Positions 15,137 to 24,058 of a DNA stretch of 36,314 nucleotides are shown here, in pieces. The stretch is taken from contig CAMCHP010000029.1 in assembly GCA_945874695.1 (NCBI GenBank), positions 1 through 36,314 on the forward strand, given 5' to 3'. Position 1 is the first letter of the stretch; each line of letters opens with the position of its first letter. The stretch comes from Chryseobacterium gleum (lineage in GTDB: Bacteria > Bacteroidota > Bacteroidia > Flavobacteriales_D > Sanyastnellaceae). The notes beneath the pieces are model-generated. The model worked only from the letters and a program-made list of their open reading frames with translations. It was not told the origin of the DNA and did no database searches. Both the position numbers and the translations under genes were made by a program.

Positions 15137-18100
15137 ATGAAGCAATTTGTAACCTTAGTTTTCTTCGTTCTTGTAGTGTTTACGGGCATCTCACAGCGTG
15201 TGCTTGATGTTGAAATGAACATTAACTGGACCGATGAAGCCGGAATTCAGCCCCTTCCCGTGGGTAAAATTGGATTCGAAAATGCTTGGTGTGAGGATGA
15301 AATTCCGCTCGCTTTGTTCGATCGCAAGCTCGATTTGCGTGCTTCAAGAGCTGAATTTGTGATTACCAACATCGAATCTGAGTCGGTTTCAATCGACAAA
15401 TTGACTGCCCGACAGCTCGCTTTGCTTCCAAACGATGCCATTTTCGAACCACGCATCGCCGATGCACGAGATGCTTCTCACGCTCAAATTATAGTCACAC
15501 CGATCTGGAGGAATCCGATAACGAAAGAAGTGCGCAGGGTTACACGGTTTACGGGGCAATTGACAATTACTCCTGGACGAAGAACCGCATCGCGTACAAT
15601 CAATTGGGCTGATGAATCAGTCCTCCGCCAAGGAGAGTGGTATCGTTTTGCGATTGCTAGAGACGGGGTTTATCGCATCGATCACGCATTTCTGCAAAAT
15701 TTGGGTGTTGATGTGGATGCCATCAATCCGCAACAACTGAACATCTATGGCAATGGAGGTGAGCTTTTGCCTTTTTCAAATAGCATTGACCGCCGCGATG
15801 ATTTGGCGCGTAATGCCATTTTGATTGTGGGTGAAGAAGATGGCTCGTTTGATGTCAACGATTATGTGCTCTTCTACGGTAAAGGCCCTGATTCTTGGAT
15901 CTTCGATGCAGAAAACAACCGGTTTGCTCATGAGAAGCACCCCTACAGCGATTCGGCTTATTATTTTCTTCGTGTTGATGACCTTAGTCCTTTGCGAATA
16001 AGTGATCAGCTCCCTGCAGGGGTCGAAAGTAACGTAAGCAACGCGTTCACAGATCGTCAATTCATCGAGAATGAAACCGTAAATCTTGCAAAATCGGGTC
16101 GTGAATTTTTTGGTGATCGCTTTGCCAACACACAAACAGTGCCCTATGTATTCACAACACCTAATTTGTTGGCTGAAGAAGCCAGTTTAGAAACACGGGT
16201 TGTCGTGCGTTCAATTGGTGCTCAAAGTGCCTTTACTTTAAGTATGGCGGGAGCTTCAATTACCCTTTCTCCTTCACCGACAAATACTGGAGTTACCGCG
16301 AACTTTGCGAACCTACAATCTGGCATCGCAACAACAATCCCTCCCGGAGGAAATACGCTTGCTGTGAATGTTCAATTTAACCCAGCTGTTGCCGACGCAG
16401 AAGGTTGGATTGACTTTATTCGCATTAATGCGCGGCGTCAACTGGCCATGAGTGGCAGCCAAATGGCATTTCGTGATCCGCAAACTGTCGCGTCTAATGC
16501 TGTTACGAAGTACATCATTTCGAACGCGTCTTCAATCAGTGAAGTGTGGGACATTACCGACGTAACACAACCCATTCGGATGGTACTTTCTCCCGTGGAC
16601 GGCAGTCCGGGTTCGATTGAATTTACGGCCTCAAGTAACGAATTGCGCGAATACATTGCATTTGCCAATTTCAACTACTTGCAACCAGCCCCCATTGGTC
16701 GGGTCGAGAACCAGAACCTTCATGCTTTGAATGATGTTGACATGGTCATCTTGACGGGAGCCCGTTTCTTGGGTTTGGCTGAACAGTTGAAAGAAATACA
16801 CCTTCCCGATGGCTTGACCATTGAAATTGTAACCCCACAGCAGGTTTACAATGAGTTTTCTAGCGGCAATGCAGATGTCACGGCGATCAAGTCGCTCATG
16901 AAAATGCTATGGGATCGAGCAGGAAGCAATGAAGACCTTCGTCCGAAATACCTGCAAATCATTGGTGATGGGAGCTTTTTGAATCGACACATCGCAACGA
17001 ATTCCCCAGTTGTGATTTCCTATCAAAGCGATAACTCGCTCTCACCGGTTAATTCCTACGTGAGCGACGACTACTTTGGTTTTCTCGAAGATCAGTTTGG
17101 TGAAGGTTTGGGCGATAAAATGGCGATCGCTGTTGGCCGAATCCCCTGTGAGTCGTTTGCTGAAGGGCAAGGTTATATTAATAAGTTGCGCAACTATTTA
17201 TCGACCAACACTACGCCGAACGGAGATGCTTACTGCATTGGCGATGAGAATCGCTCACCCTTTGGCAATTGGCGCAATGTGATCACTTTGGTTTCTGACG
17301 ATATGGATGGGAGCAGTGGCCCTAATGAGGTCATTCACATGATCAATTCAGAGGAACATGCCAACCGCATCTACGAGGATTACAACGACTACGACGTCGT
17401 GAAAATTTATATGGATGCCTATCAACAAATCTCTACCCCTGGCGGTGAACGATATCCTGCGGTTGAAGATGCCATCCGTAGAAGGGTTGAAAACGGTGCA
17501 CTCATGGTCAATTACATTGGTCACGGCGGTGAAAGGGGATGGGCGCACGAGCGCATTCTCAACATTTCTACAATTCAAGATTGGACAAACTTCAATCGAT
17601 TGCCGGTATTCATAACTGCAACCTGCGAACTTGCGCGTTTCGACAACCCTGAATTTAAATCTGCAGGTGAACTCCTCGTCATGAACCCCAACGGAGGTGC
17701 AATTGCAATGCTCACCACAACACGCATCGTTTTCAGTGGAGGAAATCAACAGCTGAATCGTGCGTTTTTTAATGTCGCATTAGAAGACCAAAACATCGAG
17801 AATTTATCGCTTGGCTTTATTGCAATGACCACGAAAAACGATGACAACGTAAGCGACTCAAGTAACAAGCGTAATTTCAGCTTACTCGGTGACGTTGCGT
17901 TGCGGATCGCCTACCCGAAAGTTGAGGTGTATACGACAGAATTAAACGGACAGGCTATAGATCCCTTAGAACCCGATACCATTCGGTCACTTCAATTGGT
18001 CACGTTCAAAGGCTTTGTCGGTGATGAAAATGGCGTAAAGCTTAACGATTTCAATGGATTTGTATACCCTACGGTATATGATAAGAAATCGGATGTTACT

Positions 18101-19003
18101 TCATTGAACAATGATGGTGCGGTCAATCCATACAACTTTGAAGTTTGGAGAAATGTCATATATAAAGGTAAGGCGAGCGTGGTGAATGGTGATTTTACTT
18201 TCTCATTCATTGTGCCACGTGATATTGCCTTTGATTTTGGCAACGGAAGAATCAGTTACTACGCAGTTGCTGGTAGCTTAGATGGACATGGTCATGCCGA
18301 AGATTTCATCATCGGCGGGGCTTTGGAAGGTGCTGAACTCAATGACGCTGCGCCTGAACTCGAGGTCTTCATGAATGATACGACTTTTGTTTTTGGTGGA
18401 ATAACGAATGAAAATCCAATTCTTTTGGCGCGTGTACGGGCAGAGAATGGAGTAAACACAGCCGGAAGCGGCATCGGACACGACCTGAAGGCCATTCTTG
18501 ACGGCAACACGGCTGACCCGATTGTGTTGAATGATTTTTATGAAGCCGACCTCGATACCTACCAAAGCGGGAGCATTCGTTACCCCCTCCGCAGCCTCTC
18601 TGAAGGTGTACACAACATTTCAGTGAAGGTCTGGGATGTACACAACAATTCAAGTGAAGGTTTTACTGAGTTTGTAGTCGCGGGTGCCGCTGAAATGGCC
18701 TTAGAACACGTGCTCAATTACCCCAACCCGTTTACCACCCGTACAATGTTCATGTTTGAACACAACCAGGCATGCGAAGCATTGAATGTCCAAATACAAG
18801 TATTTACAGTTTCTGGGAAAATGGTCAAGACCATTAATTCAGTGGTTAGAACAGAAGGTTTCAGAAGCGAACCCATTGAATGGGATGGCTTAGATGATTT
18901 CGGAGATAGCATCGGACGCGGGGTTTACATTTATCGTTTGAAAGTAACTACCCCCGACGGGGCAAGTGCCGAACAATTTGAAAAGCTTGTTCTATTAAGA
19001 TAA
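15137..19003 (+). CDS. porU: Type IX secretion system sortase PorU
   Basis: A 1288-residue protein. PorU is the cell-surface C25 (gingipain-like) transpeptidase that removes sorting domains from cargo and joins many cargoes to A-LPS. Seen: a signal peptide (MKQFVTLVFFVLVVFTGISQ); an N-terminal beta-region; the C25 catalytic region with His796 in NYIGHGGERGW and Cys830 in TATCELARFDNP, about 34 residues apart as in the family; GELLVMNPNGGAIAMLTTTR after it; and a C-terminal sorting-like domain (NYPNPFTTRTMFMFEHN...GRGVYIYRL) of the uncleaved type kept in PorU. It is followed by porV after 46 bases. No exact promoter box is found upstream; the sequence at 15101-15107 reads TACTTTG, one base short of the consensus. 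Confidence 0.96.
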   Translation: MKQFVTLVFFVLVVFTGISQRVLDVEMNINWTDEAGIQPLPVGKIGFENAWCEDEIPLALFDRKLDLRASRAEFVITNIESESVSIDKLTARQLALLPNDAIFEPRIADARDASHAQIIVTPIWRNPITKEVRRVTRFTGQLTITPGRRTASRTINWADESVLRQGEWYRFAIARDGVYRIDHAFLQNLGVDVDAINPQQLNIYGNGGELLPFSNSIDRRDDLARNAILIVGEEDGSFDVNDYVLFYGKGPDSWIFDAENNRFAHEKHPYSDSAYYFLRVDDLSPLRISDQLPAGVESNVSNAFTDRQFIENETVNLAKSGREFFGDRFANTQTVPYVFTTPNLLAEEASLETRVVVRSIGAQSAFTLSMAGASITLSPSPTNTGVTANFANLQSGIATTIPPGGNTLAVNVQFNPAVADAEGWIDFIRINARRQLAMSGSQMAFRDPQTVASNAVTKYIISNASSISEVWDITDVTQPIRMVLSPVDGSPGSIEFTASSNELREYIAFANFNYLQPAPIGRVENQNLHALNDVDMVILTGARFLGLAEQLKEIHLPDGLTIEIVTPQQVYNEFSSGNADVTAIKSLMKMLWDRAGSNEDLRPKYLQIIGDGSFLNRHIATNSPVVISYQSDNSLSPVNSYVSDDYFGFLEDQFGEGLGDKMAIAVGRIPCESFAEGQGYINKLRNYLSTNTTPNGDAYCIGDENRSPFGNWRNVITLVSDDMDGSSGPNEVIHMINSEEHANRIYEDYNDYDVVKIYMDAYQQISTPGGERYPAVEDAIRRRVENGALMVNYIGHGGERGWAHERILNISTIQDWTNFNRLPVFITATCELARFDNPEFKSAGELLVMNPNGGAIAMLTTTRIVFSGGNQQLNRAFFNVALEDQNIENLSLGFIAMTTKNDDNVSDSSNKRNFSLLGDVALRIAYPKVEVYTTELNGQAIDPLEPDTIRSLQLVTFKGFVGDENGVKLNDFNGFVYPTVYDKKSDVTSLNNDGAVNPYNFEVWRNVIYKGKASVVNGDFTFSFIVPRDIAFDFGNGRISYYAVAGSLDGHGHAEDFIIGGALEGAELNDAAPELEVFMNDTTFVFGGITNENPILLARVRAENGVNTAGSGIGHDLKAILDGNTADPIVLNDFYEADLDTYQSGSIRYPLRSLSEGVHNISVKVWDVHNNSSEGFTEFVVAGAAEMALEHVLNYPNPFTTRTMFMFEHNQACEALNVQIQVFTVSGKMVKTINSVVRTEGFRSEPIEWDGLDDFGDSIGRGVYIYRLKVTTPDGASAEQFEKLVLLR

Positions 19004-19027
19004 TCGAACTTTTTCGCGCCTTATGCG

Positions 19028-19035
19028 TATATTTG
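19028..19035 (+). promoter_or_regulatory. -7 promoter element before porV
   Basis: TATATTTG matches TAnnTTTG. It lies in the porU-porV gap, overlapping the first in-frame ATG region (19023), which favours the later ATG at 19050 or 19059 as the porV start. No clear -33 TTG. Confidence 0.45.
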
Positions 19036-19049
19036 TCAACTTTTGTAAG

Positions 19050-20306
19050 ATGCAATCCATGACTGGAAAAATAACCGCGGCTGTAGTAGCCATGCTTCTC
19101 ACCGCTCAATGGGCCCAAGCACAGCTGTCAAGCCAACAAGACCGTGCGCAACAGGTACAATTGAACACCATTACCACGGCCGTTCCTTTTTTGCTTATTG
19201 CACCCGACTCCCGGTCTGGCGCCTTAGGTGATGCCGGTGTAGCGCTTTCTCCAGATGCTGCAAGTATGCACTGGAATCCAGGCAAACTCGCATTCGCTGA
19301 GAACGAGTTTGAAGTAACCTTGTCATACTCGCCTTGGTTGCGCGCCTTGGTTGACGACATGAACTTAGCATATGTAGCAGGGTACAAAAAGTTGAACAAG
19401 AATCAAGCAGTCTCTGCAGGGATTCGCTTTTTCTCCTTAGGAAAAATCACATTTACCGACGAAACGGGTACCGCAATTCGCGATTTCAGACCTGCTGAGT
19501 TTAGCCTCGATGCAGCCTTTTCACAGAAATTCTCGCGAAAATTCTCTGGGGGCGTGGGCGCTCGCTTCATCAACTCGAACTTGACCGGCAACATGAACGT
19601 GCTCGGTGCAGATAGCCGTCCCGGTCGCTCAGTGGCAGTAGACGTAGGCTTATTCTACACCGACGATAAGGTTAAGCTCGGTGACAAAGAAGCCATTTGG
19701 AACGTCGGCATGAATGTTTCGAACATCGGCGCCAAAATGAGCTACACCGAAACTGCGCAACGTGATTTCATACCTGCAAACCTGCGCTTAGGTACGGCAT
19801 TGACGATGCTCCTCGACGAGTACAACGCACTGACATTTACTGTTGATGCAAATAAGCTTTTGGTCCCGACTCCGCCAGCGTATGACCCAAATGACCGCAC
19901 AAGCATCATCTCGGGCATTGACCCGAACGTGGGTGTGGCTACAGCCATGGTGCAAAGTTTCTACGATGCGCCAGGTAACGTGATCTTTCAACAAGATGGC
20001 TCTTACATCATCGAAGAAGGCAGTAAATGGCGTGAAGAGTTACGTGAGATCAACATCGGTGGGGGTATGGAGTATTGGTACGATAAGCAGTTTGCTTTCC
20101 GTGCAGGCTACTTTTACGAGCATTTCACAAAAGGTAACCGTCAGTTCATTACACTCGGTGCAGGGTTGAAGTACACCGTGTTCGCGATTGACCTTTCATA
20201 CCTCATTTCAACAACGCAACAGAATCCGCTTGCGAACACACTCCGCTTTACCTTGCGTTTGGAGTTCGATAAGCTCGATGGAAACAGCAACCGCTCAGAA
20301 GGATAA
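19050..20306 (+). CDS. porV: T9SS outer-membrane protein PorV
   Basis: About 418 residues. PorV is an outer-membrane barrel of the FadL type that receives cargo from the Sov/SprA translocon and passes it to PorU. Seen: a signal peptide ending WAQAQ, then TAVPFLLIAPDSRSGALGDAGVALSPDAASMHWNPGKLAF, the diagnostic PorV opening, and barrel strands to the end. An in-frame ATG at 19023 would add nine residues but lies before the -7 box, so 19050 (or 19059) is preferred. porU upstream and ispF downstream (TAATG overlap) share the direction. Porphyromonas literature also uses the name LptO. Confidence 0.95.
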   Translation: MQSMTGKITAAVVAMLLTAQWAQAQLSSQQDRAQQVQLNTITTAVPFLLIAPDSRSGALGDAGVALSPDAASMHWNPGKLAFAENEFEVTLSYSPWLRALVDDMNLAYVAGYKKLNKNQAVSAGIRFFSLGKITFTDETGTAIRDFRPAEFSLDAAFSQKFSRKFSGGVGARFINSNLTGNMNVLGADSRPGRSVAVDVGLFYTDDKVKLGDKEAIWNVGMNVSNIGAKMSYTETAQRDFIPANLRLGTALTMLLDEYNALTFTVDANKLLVPTPPAYDPNDRTSIISGIDPNVGVATAMVQSFYDAPGNVIFQQDGSYIIEEGSKWREELREINIGGGMEYWYDKQFAFRAGYFYEHFTKGNRQFITLGAGLKYTVFAIDLSYLISTTQQNPLANTLRFTLRLEFDKLDGNSNRSEG

Positions 20307-20794
20307 TGGCTACGCCTAATTTCCGCGTCGGATTCGGGTATGATGTGCACCAACTGCAAGAAGGCTTCGACCTCTGGTTGGGTGGCATAAAAGTTGATCA
20401 CAGTAAAGGTTCGGTTGGCCACAGCGATGCCGATGTAATTTTACACGTCATTTGTGACGCCTTGCTCGGTGCTGCGAATTTGCGCGACATCGGTTTCCAC
20501 TTTCCTGACACAGATCCGGCATACAAAGGCATTGACAGCAAAATCTTGCTCAAAAAAACCGTTGAGATTATCCGTAAGCATGGCTATGAGTGGGGCAATG
20601 TAGACGTCACTGTCGCGTTGCAACGCCCGAAGGTGCTGCCCTTCATCCCAACCATGTGCCAAACCATCGCCGAGCACGCAGGGGTGAACCTCGATGCGAT
20701 TTCAGTCAAAGCAACCACAACCGAGAAACTCGGCTTTGTGGGCAATGAAGAAGGGGTTGCTGCGTATGCCGTGGCGTTAATTTTTAAGCCCTAA
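20306..20794 (+). CDS. ispF: 2-C-methyl-D-erythritol 2,4-cyclodiphosphate synthase
   Basis: A 162-residue enzyme of the non-mevalonate (MEP) isoprenoid pathway that cyclises CDP-ME-2-phosphate to MEcPP with release of CMP. Zinc ligands: Asp13 and His15 in GFGYDVHQL and His47 in SDADVILHVICDALLGA. The Thr-rich substrate loop VKATTTEKLGFVGNEEGVAAYAV is near the end. Length is normal. The ATG overlaps the porV stop (TAATG at 20304-20308), so it is translationally coupled to porV. Its stop codon TAA forms part of a dispersed hairpin copy. Confidence 0.97.
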   Translation: MATPNFRVGFGYDVHQLQEGFDLWLGGIKVDHSKGSVGHSDADVILHVICDALLGAANLRDIGFHFPDTDPAYKGIDSKILLKKTVEIIRKHGYEWGNVDVTVALQRPKVLPFIPTMCQTIAEHAGVNLDAISVKATTTEKLGFVGNEEGVAAYAVALIFKP

Positions 20795-20805
20795 CGGGCG
20801 GATGG
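20783..20805 (+). repeat. Dispersed hairpin motif, copy 5
   Basis: Plus strand: TTTAA, stem GCCC, loop TAAC, stem GGGC, then GGATGG. It spans the ispF stop codon and the 13-base gap to the convergent DUF4956 gene. Its 19 core bases are identical to copy 8 in anmK. On the minus strand a T/A-rich tract follows, so it might also help terminate the DUF4956 transcript. The outer pair is A-G, unlike other copies. Confidence 0.75.
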
Positions 20806-20807
20806 GT

Positions 20808-21563
20808 TTATTCCCCACCACCAGCAGTTTCCTCAAAATGGCCCTCTTGGGCATCGTGAAAGAAATAGATTTTCACCAAAGCCGTGTCGCGTAAGAAATC
20901 GATACGACCCACTTCAACACGGTTGATGATGATCCCAGTGCGCTCTTCTAAGTCAGCCTTAAGTGCAGCGCGATTGCCTGATTTGATGAGTTCAATGCGC
21001 TCGTAAAGGACGATTTTGTGCGATTCGTGTCGCAAAAGCCAAACCTTCTCTAATCCGTAGGTTAACAAAAGGATCAGTCCATTGGCCAAGCCAATTTCAG
21101 CCATTGAAACGCCAGCAGCCAGCGAATTCATTACAGCAAGTCCAATCACGATGAACAGGTAAGTCATTTCCTTGATTGGAATAGCATCAGTTCGGTATCT
21201 GATGATGCCGAAAATCGCAAAAAGGCCCAGGGCAAAGGCCAAATCAAGTGAAACACTCGCCAAGATGTAGCACAAAAAGAAGATTGACACCGACACCAAC
21301 ATGAAGGTGAACATGTAATCTTTGCGCTTGGTAATTGGGTAGTAAATCATCCGAATCAAAATCGTAGTGATTCCGAGGTTCATGGCCAAGCGCATAATGA
21401 GCTTGAGAAAACTATTAGCATTATAGATTTCCATCTCGTCGGCGCCAGTAGCCAATGCTGTGACGACATCTTGGCCACGCAAAACCTGCGCTAAAAATGA
21501 AAATGACAAAATAAGGAGCCAATTGAATCGGCTATTTCTCCAAGTTGATTTTAAGCTGTTCAT
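20808..21563 (-). CDS. DUF4956 integral membrane protein
   Basis: A 251-residue protein with about five or six hydrophobic segments (about 13-29, 52-72, 84-103, 106-121, 132-150, 155-172), then a cytoplasmic-type alpha/beta tail of about 75 residues. The motif FAIFGIIRYRTDAIPIKEMTYLF (split as FAIFGIIRYRTD and IPIKEMTYLF) is the hallmark of DUF4956. The family has no proven function and is often encoded beside VTC-domain polyphosphate polymerase-like proteins, as here: its start overlaps the stop of the upstream VTC gene (ATGA at 21560-21563). A membrane partner or channel for the VTC protein is inference. Confidence 0.85.
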   Translation of the reverse strand: MNSLKSTWRNSRFNWLLILSFSFLAQVLRGQDVVTALATGADEMEIYNANSFLKLIMRLAMNLGITTILIRMIYYPITKRKDYMFTFMLVSVSIFFLCYILASVSLDLAFALGLFAIFGIIRYRTDAIPIKEMTYLFIVIGLAVMNSLAAGVSMAEIGLANGLILLLTYGLEKVWLLRHESHKIVLYERIELIKSGNRAALKADLEERTGIIINRVEVGRIDFLRDTALVKIYFFHDAQEGHFEETAGGGE

Positions 21564-22366
21564 GCAGCGGGCAGGTTAAGGGAAAGGTTTGACGGTTCTA
21601 ATTTTTCGATCGCGCGCAACTTCATATTGATAAAGTTCTTCCGAACTCCAGTGTATAGCAAACCGACTCCAAGGCAGTATTTACTTATTGAATTTGGTCG
21701 AATTAATCTTCTTTTTGCCTCACGGGCAAATTTTGATTCACGATCAAAACGTACTTGTTTGAGCTCAACTACTACGAGGCCATCAATTGATTGCTCTTGC
21801 GAATGTAAATCAGAAAAGCTTAGCGCCCGATCAATTGTTAGACGTTCTGTGAATGAAGAATGTACTAAGGTTATGCGCTCAAAAGAATTCGATACCCTCG
21901 GTTTCAAAGGGGGTTGCTCACCACATGCGGCCTTAATGAATTCAAGATCATCTGGGGTTAGTTCATGCCGCAAATCTTCGATCTCCTTGCGTAATTTTAC
22001 AGTTCGGTCAAGGTTGTTTTTTAGCTTCACTTCCAGAAAGGTAACTCCAGTTGAACAGTACTTTCGCATGCGAACCTTCACACGATTCATTTTTCCGCGT
22101 TGGTGCAAGTCGTAATAAAGCATAGAATCACTATCGAAATAGAGTGTCTCATAGCGCGAAATAAACAACCCTCCCACCTCAAGAATGCGGTATTCCGAAT
22201 TCATGGAGGAGAGCACCGAATCGAGATCAGTAGGCGTCAAAATGTACTTCGTGTCATGCCGGTCAAGCAGAGCCACGCTATCCATTTCTACTAAGCTGAT
22301 CGATTCAAATCCTTGCAGTATCTTCAGCGTATTATCCAAGTGCGGAAAATTAAGAAATTTGCGCAC
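21560..22366 (-). CDS. VTC-domain (polyphosphate polymerase-like) protein
   Basis: About 268 residues from a GTG start at 22366; TTG at 22390 is the alternative and there is no ATG at the N-terminus. The charged residues that line the triphosphate tunnel of yeast Vtc4 have apparent counterparts: R36 and K40 in DRHDTKYIL; R95, K97, R99, R101 in NRVKVRMRKY; E112, K114, K116 in FLEVKLKN; K124 and R126 in TVKLRKEI; R175 and D179 in ERLTIDRAL; E201 and K203 in VVELKQVR; and SKYCLG near the end. A catalytic or polyphosphate-binding protein is therefore likely. The coupled DUF4956 gene follows. No CotH-like kinase gene, another frequent companion, is present. It is divergent from cdd. Confidence 0.85.
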   Translation of the reverse strand: MRKFLNFPHLDNTLKILQGFESISLVEMDSVALLDRHDTKYILTPTDLDSVLSSMNSEYRILEVGGLFISRYETLYFDSDSMLYYDLHQRGKMNRVKVRMRKYCSTGVTFLEVKLKNNLDRTVKLRKEIEDLRHELTPDDLEFIKAACGEQPPLKPRVSNSFERITLVHSSFTERLTIDRALSFSDLHSQEQSIDGLVVVELKQVRFDRESKFAREAKRRLIRPNSISKYCLGVGLLYTGVRKNFINMKLRAIEKLEPSNLSLNLPAA

Positions 22367-22386
22367 GCTGTAACATACTGTACAGC
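22367..22386. promoter_or_regulatory. Inverted repeat between VTC gene and cdd (possible operator)
   Basis: GCTGTA at 22367-22372 and TACAGC at 22381-22386 form a perfect 6-bp inverted repeat with 8 bases between. It lies in the short divergent region, immediately upstream of the preferred VTC GTG start. A regulator site is inference only. Confidence 0.3.
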
Positions 22387-22400
22387 ACAAGTTTTTTATT

Positions 22401-22892
22401 ATGAAAGAAGCCAGTTTTACCTTGAATTATCGCTTGGCCGAGCGCCTCGACGAACTATCTCCTCAAGAACTTACCCTCTTCGAGGCCGCGGTTGCAGCAC
22501 GAGAAATGGCCTATGCGCCATATTCAAATTACAAGGTCGGGGCGGCGCTTCGCCTTGATTCAGGACGAATTGTAATGGGCAATAACCAAGAAAATGCAGC
22601 ATATCCTTCCGGATTATGTGCCGAGCGCGTTGCGCTGTTCGCTGCGCGATCTCAGTATCCCAATGAACGCATTGAGGCCATTGCTGTGATGACAGATGGC
22701 GCCTTTACAGCTTTACCCGCATCACCGTGTGGAGCCTGCCGGCAGGTTATGGTCGAATTCGAAGCACTCCAAAATTCACCCATTCAAGTGATCCTTGCTT
22801 CAATGGATGGAAGGGCTATGTTTGTGCGGAGTTCAGCAGATTTATTGCCATTTTGCTTCACCTGTGAGCAACTTCAAGCAGGCAAAGTGTAA
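22401..22892 (+). CDS. cdd: Cytidine deaminase
   Basis: A 163-residue zinc enzyme that deaminates cytidine and deoxycytidine to uridine forms in pyrimidine salvage. Zinc ligands are Cys73 in GLCAERVAL, with catalytic Glu75, and Cys110 and Cys113 in SPCGACRQV. The substrate segment YAPYSNYKVGAAL (38-50) is intact. About 25 N-terminal residues precede the core. The cdd-pdhA-E2 order after porU-porV is, as I recall, conserved in flavobacteria, but here ispF and the VTC/DUF4956 pair lie between porV and cdd. Confidence 0.96.
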   Translation: MKEASFTLNYRLAERLDELSPQELTLFEAAVAAREMAYAPYSNYKVGAALRLDSGRIVMGNNQENAAYPSGLCAERVALFAARSQYPNERIEAIAVMTDGAFTALPASPCGACRQVMVEFEALQNSPIQVILASMDGRAMFVRSSADLLPFCFTCEQLQAGKV

Positions 22893-22931
22893 AAAACACC
22901 CTTTTTAGCCCGCTATCCCGCCTTACGTCCT

Positions 22932-22939
22932 TATATTTG
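22932..22939 (+). promoter_or_regulatory. -7 promoter element before pdhA
   Basis: TATATTTG matches TAnnTTTG and ends 25 bases before the pdhA ATG. No TTG at -33. The pyruvate dehydrogenase genes can therefore be transcribed separately from cdd. Confidence 0.5.
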
Positions 22940-22964
22940 CGCTTCCAAAAGATCGAAAGCAATC

Positions 22965-24038
22965 ATGGCAACATCGACAAGCAATAAGAAACCAGCCGCA
23001 ACTAAAGCTAAACCCGCTGTGAAGGCGGCGTCTTCAGCAAACAAGACTGCGAGTAAATACGACAAAGAAACCTACGTTCGCTGGTACCGTGACATGTATC
23101 TCATGCGGAAGTTCGAGGAGAAGTGCGGTCAGCTGTACATTCAACAGAAGTTTGGAGGCTTTTGCCACTTGTACATCGGTCAAGAGGCCATTCTTGCGGG
23201 CATGGTTGCAGCTATTCGTCCATCAGACCGTGTAATAACGGCATACCGAGATCACGCACACCCGCTGGCCTTAGGTACCGATCCGAAAGTAGTCATGGCC
23301 GAATTGTATGGCAAGTCTACAGGTTCATCCAAAGGAAAAGGGGGCTCAATGCACATGTTCGACAAGGAGAAAAACTTGTTTGGTGGACATGGAATCGTGG
23401 GTGGCCAAATTTCATTGGGAGCTGGTATTGCCTTTGCTGATAAATACCGCAATGAAGATCATGTAACCCTGTGTTTCTTTGGCGACGGCGCAGCACGTCA
23501 AGGTTCGTTGTATGAAACATTCAACATGGCCATGACTTGGAAATTGCCAGTGATCTTCATCATTGAGAACAACAACTACGCCATGGGTACCTCGGTTGAG
23601 CGCACGTCAAACGTTACCGACTTGTCGAAACTGGGCTTGAGCTTTGAAATGCCAAGCGCTGCTGTTGACGGAATGCGGCCAGAGGCAGTGGCTGATGCAA
23701 TTGCCATCGCTGCTGAGCGCGCGCGAAATGGTGAAGGCCCTACGCTGCTTGATATCCGGACTTACCGTTACAAAGGGCACTCGATGTCTGACCCTCAAAA
23801 GTACCGCACCAAAGAAGAGGTGCAAGAGTACCAAGAACAAGACCCGATAGAGCACGTGCTTCGCACAATCAAAGCCAACAAATGGCTCACTGAGGCGCAA
23901 ATCAAGAAAATTCAAGACGAGGTAAAAGCACAAGTTGAAGAGAGCGTGACCTTCGCTGAAGAGTCACCACTCCCAACGGCGGATGAGCTGTACAAAGATG
24001 TTTACGTGCAAGAAGATTACCCCTACGTTAAAGACTAA
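22965..24038 (+). CDS. pdhA: Pyruvate dehydrogenase E1 component, alpha subunit
   Basis: A 357-residue protein. E1 (alpha2beta2) decarboxylates pyruvate and passes the acetyl group to lipoyl-E2. The thiamine diphosphate motif runs from GDGAARQG (173-180) to ENNNYAMGTS (201-210). The phosphorylation-loop equivalent YRYKGHSMSDPQKYRTKEE is present near 265. The first ~30 residues form a Lys/Ala-rich extension (KKPAATKAKPAVKAASS) before the conserved core starts at YVRWYRDMYLMRKFEEK; it is unusual in composition and probably disordered. The E2 gene follows after 20 bases. The E1 beta gene is not adjacent, as I recall from other flavobacteria. Confidence 0.95.
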   Translation: MATSTSNKKPAATKAKPAVKAASSANKTASKYDKETYVRWYRDMYLMRKFEEKCGQLYIQQKFGGFCHLYIGQEAILAGMVAAIRPSDRVITAYRDHAHPLALGTDPKVVMAELYGKSTGSSKGKGGSMHMFDKEKNLFGGHGIVGGQISLGAGIAFADKYRNEDHVTLCFFGDGAARQGSLYETFNMAMTWKLPVIFIIENNNYAMGTSVERTSNVTDLSKLGLSFEMPSAAVDGMRPEAVADAIAIAAERARNGEGPTLLDIRTYRYKGHSMSDPQKYRTKEEVQEYQEQDPIEHVLRTIKANKWLTEAQIKKIQDEVKAQVEESVTFAEESPLPTADELYKDVYVQEDYPYVKD

Positions 24039-24058
24039 TTAGAATATTTGACCCTATC

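Noticed and set aside
22887-22907. Terminator after cdd (GTGT-A5-ACAC then T5)
   Set aside because: The stem is only four weak base pairs; too little to call.
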